Shown here: positions 9,727 to 17,256 of the stretch, piece by piece
How positions within the stretch are numbered: position 1 is the first letter of the stretch
Layout: each line of letters starts with the position of its first letter
Assembly: GCF_000482865.1 (NCBI RefSeq)
Contig: NZ_AXWW01000058.1
Span: 1 to 46,888, forward strand
Source of the DNA: Actinokineospora inagensis DSM 44258
Lineage (GTDB): Bacteria; Actinomycetota; Actinomycetes; Mycobacteriales; Pseudonocardiaceae
Length of the DNA: 46,888 bases
Direction: 5' to 3'
Program-made: the position numbers and the translations under genes
Notes under the pieces: model-generated
What the model was told of the DNA's origin: nothing
Databases searched by the model: none
What the model saw: the letters and a program-made list of their open reading frames with translations, nothing else

Positions 9727-10764
9727 GTGGACGGCATCGGCATCTCGGTGACGCTGGACGGGGGCCACCTGTCGGTCACCCCCACCAACGCCATCGGCAG
9801 GCTCGCCCTCGGCGGTGGACCGCTGACCGTCGACCTGCGCGACATCGCCGCCGTCACCGTGCACGACGCCGGTCCGCTGCGCAACGGCAGGCTCGACCTG
9901 CGGCTGCGCGACGGCCGCAGCTACCAACTCGCGTTCACCCGGGCGCACCAGGACGAGTTCGCCCGGCTGCAGGGGATCCTCGCCGCGCGACGGGGGCCGC
10001 AGGTGCCGCTTCCGCGCGAGGCGGACCTGGCGACCCCGTTGCGCGGGAAGGGGTTCTTCACCCTGCCGGTGGTGGAGGAGCCCGCGGTGGTGCGCGCGCT
10101 CGCCGGTCCCGCGTGGGTGGGGGATCGGGTCTCCCAAGCGGAACTACGGTTGCGCGACGGTGAAATCCAGGTGTTGGTGGAGGGTTACGCGGTCGGCGTG
10201 CTGCCCGCGGACGCCGCTCTCGCCTACCGGGTGCCGCTGGAACGCGTTGGTGGATCTGGTCGATGTCGTGTGCGGTTGTGGTGGACTCGCGAACACCCCC
10301 GGTTCGCGGGCGCGGTCACCCTGGACATCGCCGAACCGGAGTTCGTGCTGCCGGTGAACACCGTGGACCCGCGCGCGCTGCGCGTCCCACCCGGGCGACC
10401 GTTCCAGATGACCCGCGAACGCGACCACATGGACGTCCTCGTCCCCCTGATGGACCGCGCCTACCTCCCCGGCAAGGCCCTCGTCGTCGCCAGCCTGCAC
10501 CTGGAGGAGCGCCCCGGGCCGCGGTCGACCAGCGTCGTGGTCGCCCTGCGGGTCGACGGCGCCGAGATCGGCGAGCTGGGCAGGCAGACCTCGGGGCGGT
10601 TCCGCCCGCTCGTCGGACCGCTGGCGGAGGCCGGGCTGCCCTGCTACGCCGATGTCGTCCTGGTCGGCAACGCGTTCGCCGTCGAGGGCCGGGTGCTGCT
10701 GACCCCGCCGGAGGAGCTGCCGGACGAGTTCATCCAGCGCGTCCAGGGCCTTCTCCGCGCCTGA
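9727..10764 (+). CDS. Unknown protein with PH-like N-terminal domain
   Basis: I recognise no named function for this 345-residue protein. The first 85 residues form a beta-rich block ([41 protein letters not shown], then a helix). This fits a bacterial pleckstrin-homology/DUF4429-type fold. The last 80 residues (about 262-340; [28 protein letters not shown]) resemble a short C-terminal module found after many actinobacterial proteins of unknown role. There is no signal peptide or membrane helix. The GTG at 9727 has a strong GAGGAGG site. The gene's last 35 bases overlap the end of the convergent hydrolase gene. Confidence 0.75.
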   Translation: MDGIGISVTLDGGHLSVTPTNAIGRLALGGGPLTVDLRDIAAVTVHDAGPLRNGRLDLRLRDGRSYQLAFTRAHQDEFARLQGILAARRGPQVPLPREADLATPLRGKGFFTLPVVEEPAVVRALAGPAWVGDRVSQAELRLRDGEIQVLVEGYAVGVLPADAALAYRVPLERVGGSGRCRVRLWWTREHPRFAGAVTLDIAEPEFVLPVNTVDPRALRVPPGRPFQMTRERDHMDVLVPLMDRAYLPGKALVVASLHLEERPGPRSTSVVVALRVDGAEIGELGRQTSGRFRPLVGPLAEAGLPCYADVVLVGNAFAVEGRVLLTPPEELPDEFIQRVQGLLRA

Positions 10765-12028
10765 CCTGCTGGATCAACCGGTCGAGCACCGTGCCGTCGC
10801 TGACCCGCAGGCCGTCGTGCTCGTACTCCGCCGTCAGCCACGGCCGCGCCCCCGCGATGGTCCGCGCCGTCTCCAACGACAACTCCCGCGCCACGTACAT
10901 GTCGTCGTGGTACACCGCCGCCGCGACCGGGACCCGGTTGGCCCGCAGGCGCTCGACGTCGTACAGCTCCGGCCACTCCTCCCGCTCGGCCAGCAGGTGC
11001 GCGGTCTCCCGGAACGGCATCAGCGCCGGGTCCGTGTCGAACACCTCGGGGTAGATCATCTCCCCGGTGAACATGACCGGCCGGTCCTGCTCGAACTCCG
11101 GGAACTCCCGCCGTACCCGCCACGCCGCCCACCGCGTCGGCTGCCGCCCCTGCGCGTAAGACGCCTCGTGCAACAGGAAGTACAGCGGCGCCCCTGACGC
11201 CCACGACAACTCCCGTTCGACGTCCGCCAGGAAGGCGTCCGCCAACCGGCTCCCGTCGAACGCGGACTCCAGCAGGTAGTGCAACCGCGTGCTCCCGGTC
11301 GACGACCCCAGCAGGTTCCCCAGTGACTGGAAGGCCGCCACGGTCAGCGGGCGGCCGTTCGGCAGCAACTCCGGCTGCTGCCGCAACCTGCGCACCACCT
11401 CCCGCGCCAGCTCGACGTCCTCCGGGAACCGCTCGTAGTGCTTGGTGTTCTTCCCGACGACCGTCTGGTAGAGCACCCGGTACACATCGTCCGCAGTGGA
11501 CTCAACCGGCGGCAATCCCCCGGTGACGAAGACTTCCGTGATCCCCTCGGGGGCGATCGACAAGTACGTCGTGGCGCAGTACCCGCCGAAACTCTGCCCC
11601 AGCACACTCCACTTGTCACCGCCCAACGCCGCACGCACCACTTCGGCGTCCCGCACAATGGAATCAGCCCGGAAATGCCCGAGGTACTCGGCTTGTTCGC
11701 GTGCGTTCCCCACCCCAGCAAGGGAATACCGGGTCACCGGCGCCGACCGGCCGGTTCCCCGCTGGTCCAACAACACCACCTGGTAGTCGGCCAACGCCCG
11801 CCGTAACCACCCCTCCCCGCCCAGCGGCCGCGGCGCCGGAAGTCCCGGACCCCCGTTCAGGTACAGCAGGTAGGGCAACTCCCGTCCACTCGACAGGATT
11901 CGCGCGTACACGTCGATGAACCCCCTACCGGGATTCCCGTGGTCCAACGGAACCGTGAACCAGCGGTCACCAGCCGCGAATTCCATTCGCCCCCCAATCC
12001 GGACCTCTTGGATCCGGACTGTACCCAC
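10730..12028 (-). CDS. Prolyl aminopeptidase-like alpha/beta hydrolase
   Basis: This protein of about 432 residues belongs to the proline iminopeptidase group of alpha/beta hydrolases (S33-like), which removes N-terminal proline from peptides. The oxyanion-hole motif LYLNGGPGLPAPRP, the strand VVLLDQRGTGRS and the nucleophile elbow LGQSFGG are visible. A large cap domain (about 200-330) follows, then a C-terminal part with VPVAAAVYHDDMYV and EYEHDGLRVSDG likely supplying the Asp and His. The start is uncertain: GTG at 12028 or 12037 keeps the family-like VRIQEVRIGG segment, while ATG at 11986 has GGGGGG just upstream. A long hairpin lies before the start (12067-12107). The 3' end overlaps the convergent PH-like gene by 35 bases. 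Confidence 0.87.
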   Translation of the reverse strand: MGTVRIQEVRIGGRMEFAAGDRWFTVPLDHGNPGRGFIDVYARILSSGRELPYLLYLNGGPGLPAPRPLGGEGWLRRALADYQVVLLDQRGTGRSAPVTRYSLAGVGNAREQAEYLGHFRADSIVRDAEVVRAALGGDKWSVLGQSFGGYCATTYLSIAPEGITEVFVTGGLPPVESTADDVYRVLYQTVVGKNTKHYERFPEDVELAREVVRRLRQQPELLPNGRPLTVAAFQSLGNLLGSSTGSTRLHYLLESAFDGSRLADAFLADVERELSWASGAPLYFLLHEASYAQGRQPTRWAAWRVRREFPEFEQDRPVMFTGEMIYPEVFDTDPALMPFRETAHLLAEREEWPELYDVERLRANRVPVAAAVYHDDMYVARELSLETARTIAGARPWLTAEYEHDGLRVSDGTVLDRLIQQVRRGEGPGRAG

Positions 12029-12066
12029 TCTCCCCACACCGGCGACCGTTCCCGCTTGCCACTCAT

Positions 12067-12107
12067 CCCCTGGGAACCCACCCCGACAGTCGGCGGGTTC
12101 CCAGGGG
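12067..12107. terminator. Long nested hairpin between two minus-strand genes
   Basis: The arms CCCCTGGGAACCC (12067-12079) and GGGTTCCCAGGGG (12095-12107) pair perfectly over 13 bases. Within the loop, CCGAC (12083-12087) and GTCGG (12089-12093) can pair again. It lies 74 bases after the stop of the DUF5710 gene and about 30-80 bases before the hydrolase start. It can act as a terminator without a U-tract, as is common in actinobacteria, or as a leader structure for the hydrolase mRNA. Confidence 0.6.
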
Positions 12108-12180
12108 CCGACCACCTGGGCCGGGCGGCTCACCCACCGCCGTGGTCGGAAACCCGCCGTCGCGACCGGTGAACCACCGT

Positions 12181-12888
12181 TCAGCGGCCCGTGCCGCGTG
12201 CCTGCCCGAGGGCCGCCCGTGCCGCGTCCGGTCGGGTCTCGGCGGCGGGCGGGGGAGCTATCCGGACACCGGCGCCGGTCAAGATCCCCAGGTCGAGGTC
12301 CCAGGTCGTCCGCGACCGCCGCTGCCACACCGCGAACGCCTCTTGCACGTGGGCCTCCGCCGCGGCCTCGGACCACCCGGTGACCGCGACCAGGTGGGCC
12401 AGCGCCTGCTCGGCAACCCCCTTGACCTGCGCGAGTCCGAAGTGGGTCGTGCGGTGGCAGTCGGTGCACACGCAGATCAACCGGCGCAGGACCTGGACCG
12501 CAGGGGCCTCGTACGACCACCGTTCGTGCACCTCAAGCCACCGCTGCCCCGCGCGGTCCTCGCCGCGCAGGCAGATCTCACACGTCCGCCCGGCCCGTCC
12601 GACGACCATCCGCCGCAACCGCTCCCAGTCGCGCTGGTCCACACAGGACCGCACGTTGGTGAACCAGCACGAGCTCGGCACCAGGTCGACGAACAACCCC
12701 GAACCGAACCCGCGGTCCTCGCCGGGCAGCAACTCCGGGATCGCGGGCGCCGCCGCCCACCGGTCGAGCTCGGCTATTCCCGCCCGCGGCGCGTACCAGC
12801 GCTTGGCCCCGGGATCCCACTTCGCGCCGAGCGACTTGGCCTCGTCCTTGTCCTGGTACGGAACATCGAGCCACGTTCGATCACCCAT
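12181..12888 (-). CDS. DUF5710 protein with HNH-like Cys/His region
   Basis: This 235-residue protein starts with a DUF5710 domain (about 4-45; WLDVPYQDKDEAKSLGAKWD, then KRWYAP), a module often attached to DNA-processing proteins of plasmids and phages. A second part (about 90-155) carries CEICLRGED, EVHERWSY and LICVCTDCHRTTHFG. This CxxC...H...CxxCH layout resembles HNH-type nucleases acting on DNA, though I cannot confirm the catalytic His/Asn set. There is no signal peptide. The ATG at 12888 lies 147 bases from the divergent HEAT-repeat gene, with an inverted repeat between them. The specific role is unknown; a nuclease or nucleic-acid binding role is an inference. Confidence 0.72.
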   Translation of the reverse strand: MGDRTWLDVPYQDKDEAKSLGAKWDPGAKRWYAPRAGIAELDRWAAAPAIPELLPGEDRGFGSGLFVDLVPSSCWFTNVRSCVDQRDWERLRRMVVGRAGRTCEICLRGEDRAGQRWLEVHERWSYEAPAVQVLRRLICVCTDCHRTTHFGLAQVKGVAEQALAHLVAVTGWSEAAAEAHVQEAFAVWQRRSRTTWDLDLGILTGAGVRIAPPPAAETRPDAARAALGQARGTGR

Positions 12889-12947
12889 GCCCGCAGTACA
12901 GCCGATCTCGGGCCGGTGCGGAACGCGACTGGCCGTGGCGCTCGTCG

Positions 12948-12968
12948 CGGGAACCCGACACGTTCCCG
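12948..12968. promoter_or_regulatory. Inverted repeat between divergent genes
   Basis: CGGGAAC (12948-12954) and GTTCCCG (12962-12968) form perfect 7-base arms around a 7-base spacer. It sits between the divergent DUF5710 and HEAT-repeat genes and is placed like a shared operator. Confidence 0.4.
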
Positions 12969-13022
12969 ACGCGGCCGACCGTGGGCCCGGTCAGGCGGCT
13001 ACCGCCTGGGGAATCCCGGGTC

Positions 13023-13028
13023 TACGCT
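13023..13028 (+). promoter_or_regulatory. Probable -10 element, leaderless HEAT-repeat gene
   Basis: TACGCT fits the actinobacterial TANNNT -10 pattern. It ends seven bases before the GTG at 13036, with no Shine-Dalgarno sequence between. This spacing places the transcription start at or next to the start codon. Confidence 0.45.
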
Positions 13029-13035
13029 CACCGCC

Positions 13036-15051
13036 GTGACGACCCGTGAGACCCCGGACTGGCCCGCGCTGGAGCACGCCTACGGGACCGCACAGGACAT
13101 CCCGGAGTTGCTGGCGAGCCTGCGCGGGCAGGAGTGGGCGGAGGCCGTCGACGAGCTGTCGGCGTCGATCCTGCACCAGGGGAGTGTCTACCCGGCGACG
13201 GTGGCGGCGGTGCCGTTCCTGGTGGACGTGGCGCGCGACGCCGGGTCTGAAGGGCGGCTGGGGGCCTTGTGGCTGCTGACCTCCTACGCCGAGTCGATCG
13301 AAGCTGGGGCCAGTCGATCGGAGACCTACCTGCCCGAGGGCATCGACATCGAGGAGTTCGATCGGGACGCCCAAGCCGCGCTGGCGGCGGCGAACCGGGG
13401 ACTACTGTCCCTTGTGGATGATCAGGACCATGAGGTGCGGTCGGCGGTGTACGGGTTCGTGGCGGTCGCGCCGGAATGCGCCGAGGAGGTGCGGGCGCGG
13501 TTCGATGTGGAGCGTGACGCCGCCGTCGCACTGGTGGAAGCGTTGGTACGACACAGGAAATTCGACGAACGCGATCTCGATGTGCTGCTGGAGCGCGGCG
13601 ATGACGCCGTCACCTTCGCCGCGGCGTGGTCGGCGGTCGCGGTAGGCGCGGACATCCCCGACGCGGTCGACCACCTCGTACGGCTGTGGCCGGACCACGC
13701 CGAGGACTACCCGGGGTCCGGACCGTCCATCTACTTCCTGGCGCGAGCCGGAGGCGCCGACGCGATCGCTGCGCTGCGGCGACTCCAACCAGGTCTTGAG
13801 GTCGCGGAGGCCGCTCGCGCGTGGACCGAGATCGCGGGGGCATCCAGGTCGTCGGCATCGCCCGCCGTGGACGGATTGCTCGCGCTCGACCCGCGCACCG
13901 ACGACGTCGTGACAGCGCTGGTCCAGGTCTTACCCGGCGCACCCGACCGGACCGCCGAGGTCTGCGACGCCGTCGCCGGTTTCGAAACCCCCGCCGCGGC
14001 CGCGATCCTGTTCACCGCACGAGATCCCCGATGGGTGCCGGTCGCCTCAGCGGTGATCGCCGGGTCCGAGCCCGGCAACGACTTCGCCTACGCCCTAGCT
14101 GGATACCCCGCACAGCGCCGGGACATCGAGTGGGCGGCTGCGGACCTGCTTGCCATCACCGCTCAGGCCATCGAGGCGTGGGGTCTGGCCACCTGGGTTG
14201 ACCTGCTCGCGCTGTTCCCGCCATCCGAGGCCGTGCTCCGCGCCGCCCTGCCCGCCCTGGAGTCCGCGCCGAAGGCGGTGGCCCAGGTGATCGCCCGCAC
14301 CCCGTCCGTGATCCCCCCGGACCTCCGCGCCCACCTCGACTCGGCCCTGTCGGCCGTCCACCCCGAGAACGACTCGACCGCGGGCTGGATCACCGCCGCC
14401 CTCAGCAACCCCGACTTCGCCGCCGCCTGGACCCTCACCGGCGAAGACACCAACCTGCTCAACGTATGGGCCGCCTACCCATCCCCATCCCTCGACGCCG
14501 CCTGCTTAGCACTACTCGACGGCACCGCCCGCACCTCTTACCCCGGCCGACAATGCCAACTCGCCGCCGCAAGAGCTCTCGATGACCCTGCCCGCTCCTG
14601 GCCCACCGTCCTCGCCATCGTCAACGAAGCCGGTCAACCCCTCGAAGACGCCATTGCCCTGGCCCGCACCTACGACCACCGCGACGCCCTCGTCACCACC
14701 CTCCGCGACATCGCCGACAACGGCCGCGACACGTGGTCCGGCCCCGACACCCGGGCCACCGCCATCGCCCTCGCCGCCCTCCAAGACCTCGGCGAACTCC
14801 CCCCGCCCGAGGCAGTGGACCGCGCCCTGGCCACCCTCCACTCCTCCCTCACCCACCTCACCACGGCCCGCACAGCCCCCACCATCGCCGCCATCCTCCA
14901 CACCGCCCTGGCCGCCGACCCCACCCTCCGCCCCACCATCACCGCCGCCCTACACCCCTTGATCGACACCGACCACCGCTTCCCCACCACCAGCGAAACC
15001 ATCGAGGACGACACGACCATCCTCACCGCCCTCCGCTCGGTCCTCGCCTGA
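13036..15051 (+). CDS. HEAT-repeat-like protein of unknown function
   Basis: This 671-residue protein is made almost wholly of short amphipathic helices in pairs. Examples are ATVAAVPFLVDVARDAG, QDHEVRSAVYGFVAVAPECA, DDVVTALVQVLP and ETPAAAAILFTA, typical of HEAT/ARM-like solenoids that act as protein-binding scaffolds. There is no catalytic motif, signal peptide or membrane segment. The GTG at 13036 begins the sequence VTTRETPDWPALEHAYG and has a -10-like box at leaderless spacing; the frame stays open upstream but that part is not protein-like. Partners are unknown. Codon use near the 3' end (14300-15050) is extremely C-rich at third positions. Confidence 0.75.
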   Translation: MTTRETPDWPALEHAYGTAQDIPELLASLRGQEWAEAVDELSASILHQGSVYPATVAAVPFLVDVARDAGSEGRLGALWLLTSYAESIEAGASRSETYLPEGIDIEEFDRDAQAALAAANRGLLSLVDDQDHEVRSAVYGFVAVAPECAEEVRARFDVERDAAVALVEALVRHRKFDERDLDVLLERGDDAVTFAAAWSAVAVGADIPDAVDHLVRLWPDHAEDYPGSGPSIYFLARAGGADAIAALRRLQPGLEVAEAARAWTEIAGASRSSASPAVDGLLALDPRTDDVVTALVQVLPGAPDRTAEVCDAVAGFETPAAAAILFTARDPRWVPVASAVIAGSEPGNDFAYALAGYPAQRRDIEWAAADLLAITAQAIEAWGLATWVDLLALFPPSEAVLRAALPALESAPKAVAQVIARTPSVIPPDLRAHLDSALSAVHPENDSTAGWITAALSNPDFAAAWTLTGEDTNLLNVWAAYPSPSLDAACLALLDGTARTSYPGRQCQLAAARALDDPARSWPTVLAIVNEAGQPLEDAIALARTYDHRDALVTTLRDIADNGRDTWSGPDTRATAIALAALQDLGELPPPEAVDRALATLHSSLTHLTTARTAPTIAAILHTALAADPTLRPTITAALHPLIDTDHRFPTTSETIEDDTTILTALRSVLA

Positions 15052-15081
15052 CAGCGGTCGTCGGTCGACAGCCGCCGTTGG

Positions 15082-17055
15082 TCAACGGTGTTCGGCCCGG
15101 TCGCCGTTCGCAGTGGTGATCTCGCCCCACCAGAGGAAATCCCTGGCCCGGGTCGCGGCGACCAAGTTCTGCCGGTCGCGCAGGTCCGCCTCCTCCTGTG
15201 CCGACTCCCGGTCCGACGGGTGGTCGGCGGCCTCGCGAACGACGAGCACCGCCTGGAAGTCCAGGCCCTTGGCCCGGTGCACCGTGCCGATCTTCAGCCG
15301 GTCGTCCCGCTCACCCCGGTACCCGGTCAACGACCTGGTCTCGATCCCGGCCTCGCGCAAGATCGCCTCGCACGCCTTGAGCTGCCGGTTGCTGAACGCG
15401 ATCAGCGCTGTCTGGCCGAGCGGTACCGGCAGCCCGCGGATCACCTCGACCAGTTTCGCGGGCAACTCGCCCGGCGTCCCCTGCCAGGAACCCGCGGTGC
15501 CACCGGGGTTGACGGCCTCGGCGTCACGCAACGCCACCCCCGAACCGCCGTCCAGGTCGTCCACCTGGTTCTTCGCGTCGAACCGCTGGGCGAACCCCAA
15601 CACGGTCGCCCGGTTCCGGTAGTTGACCCGCAGCACCTCACCCCGACCCTGGACGGAGATGTCCGCGTCCGAGAGCCGCCAGCCGCCCGGGTAGACCTGT
15701 TGTTGCCCGTCCCCGACGAGCAGCAACCGGTTGCTGCCGGTCCCCGCCAAGGCGTTGAGCAGACGCAGACCGACCAGGGTGATGTCCTGGACTTCATCGA
15801 CGATCACCGCCGCGTACGGGTTCTCCAGCGGCCGCGCGGTCACCTCGTCGAGTGCCCTGGCGATCACGTCGTTGAAGTCGTCGACTTCCCGCTGCCGGAG
15901 CTTCTTCTGGTAGGTCTCGTACAGCGCCCACACGGCCTCGCGTGCCCGGGGATTCAACCCCCTTGTCCGGCCGAGGCGTTCCACGCCGCGGTATTCGTCG
16001 AACGTGCGCAGACCACGCCCCTTGAGCACGCGATCGATCTCCGACCGCCAGTAGTCGACCGGTTCGAGTTCCTCGAGCCTGTCGCGGTGGACCAGCCAGG
16101 CCCGGCTGAACGCGTCGTCGGCCTTGCCGTGGTTCAGCCGCGCGGCGCGGTCGCGGGACCGCAGGAAGTCGAGTGCCCAAGCATGCAGGTTGGTGAACTC
16201 CACCCGGTCGCCGATTTCCGGGGCGAAGTCGTGGAACAACGTCCGGTGCACGGCGGGCAACGTCCGCACGAAGGTGGTGAACAGCAACGGACCGGTACTC
16301 CGCCGGGCCAGGTACCGGAGCCGGTGCAGGGCGACCACGGTCTTGCCGGTGCCCGCCGGGCCGCTGATCCGGGCGGGGCCGCTGTAGTGGCGGGTGGCGA
16401 CAGCGTGCTGGTCCGGGTGCAGGAACATCTGCCACGACTCGAAAGACCGCCGCTGGGCCGCCTCGACCTGGTCGGCGGCGAGGTCCTCCGCCTCGAGCAG
16501 CCCCGCAGCCTCGGCCGGGCGTTCGGGTGCCGTGACCCGCAGCCGCCGGTACCCGGTCAGGTGCTCCGCCGCCGCGTCGGCGAACCGCTCGGCCGAACGG
16601 CGGTCCAGTCGCGCGGCCGATCCGGTGAACAGCGACGGTAGTTCGCCCTCGGTGATCCCGTGGTATAGGCGGCTGTCCCGGGCGGGGTGGCCCGGCCCGG
16701 CGCCGGGCAGAACCACGACGAGGCTGACCGCCGACTCGGGCAACACCCGGCCGCCCGGACCGGGAACGCCCGCGCACCGCTGTTCCGCGTGCCACAGGAC
16801 CGCCCTGGCCGCGGTGTCATCCGGGGGTTCGTCCGCGACCAGCACGGCGAACACCCCACCACGCCCGATCAGGAACGCCGTGGCCGTGTTCGGTGACCGG
16901 TCCGCCCGCACGAACAGGTGCCACCCCGTCGCGGTGTGGGTGAGCAGGGCGGTGAGCACCCGCCTTTCCGACGGGCGCGGCCACGGGAGTTCGCGGTTGA
17001 GCATTTCCCCGGCTTGTTTCGCGATCAGCCGTCGTGCCTGGCTGCTCAGCCCCAT
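15082..17055 (-). CDS. UvrD/Rep-like superfamily 1 helicase
   Basis: This 657-residue protein has a UvrD-like helicase core behind a roughly 170-residue N-terminal domain that may be a degenerate NERD nuclease-like fold (FLIGRGGVFAVLV; inference). Motif I GPAGTGKT is at 232-239 and motif II DEVQD at 420-424. Motif III is GDGQQQVYPGGW, motif V TVHRAKGLDFQAV and motif VI NLVAATRARDFLWW. It should unwind DNA 3'-5', or remodel nucleoprotein, using ATP. The ATG at 17055 faces a divergent helicase gene. A near-consensus LexA box lies 97 bases upstream, so SOS induction is likely. It is much shorter than UvrD/PcrA (over 700) and lacks their long C-terminal region. Confidence 0.88.
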   Translation of the reverse strand: MGLSSQARRLIAKQAGEMLNRELPWPRPSERRVLTALLTHTATGWHLFVRADRSPNTATAFLIGRGGVFAVLVADEPPDDTAARAVLWHAEQRCAGVPGPGGRVLPESAVSLVVVLPGAGPGHPARDSRLYHGITEGELPSLFTGSAARLDRRSAERFADAAAEHLTGYRRLRVTAPERPAEAAGLLEAEDLAADQVEAAQRRSFESWQMFLHPDQHAVATRHYSGPARISGPAGTGKTVVALHRLRYLARRSTGPLLFTTFVRTLPAVHRTLFHDFAPEIGDRVEFTNLHAWALDFLRSRDRAARLNHGKADDAFSRAWLVHRDRLEELEPVDYWRSEIDRVLKGRGLRTFDEYRGVERLGRTRGLNPRAREAVWALYETYQKKLRQREVDDFNDVIARALDEVTARPLENPYAAVIVDEVQDITLVGLRLLNALAGTGSNRLLLVGDGQQQVYPGGWRLSDADISVQGRGEVLRVNYRNRATVLGFAQRFDAKNQVDDLDGGSGVALRDAEAVNPGGTAGSWQGTPGELPAKLVEVIRGLPVPLGQTALIAFSNRQLKACEAILREAGIETRSLTGYRGERDDRLKIGTVHRAKGLDFQAVLVVREAADHPSDRESAQEEADLRDRQNLVAATRARDFLWWGEITTANGDRAEHR

Positions 17056-17151
17056 TCAATCCCCCCTCGCGCCCGTTGATCACCGTAGAGCGGAATGCGA
17101 ACCGCGGACCGGCGGTACCGCGCAATCACTCGAATGTCCCAACGGGTGTTG

Positions 17152-17167
17152 TCGAACACCAGTTCGC
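17152..17167. promoter_or_regulatory. LexA (SOS) box between divergent helicases
   Basis: TCGAACACCAGTTCGC matches the actinobacterial LexA consensus TCGAAC-N4-GTTCGA at 11 of 12 defined positions. It lies 97 bases before the minus-strand helicase start and 90 bases before the plus-strand helicase start, so it could control both. Confidence 0.65.
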
Positions 17168-17256
17168 CGATTCGGGGTTGTCCGGGTGCCGGGTTCCGCC
17201 GCGGCGGTGCTTGGTTTAATGCTTTCACCGCTGGACAGGCAGATCGTGGGGGACTG

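Noticed and set aside
12029..12520. Upstream extension of the hydrolase frame into the DUF5710 gene
   Set aside because: The added residues are Arg/Gly/Pro-rich, cross a 13-bp hairpin and overlap a better supported gene.
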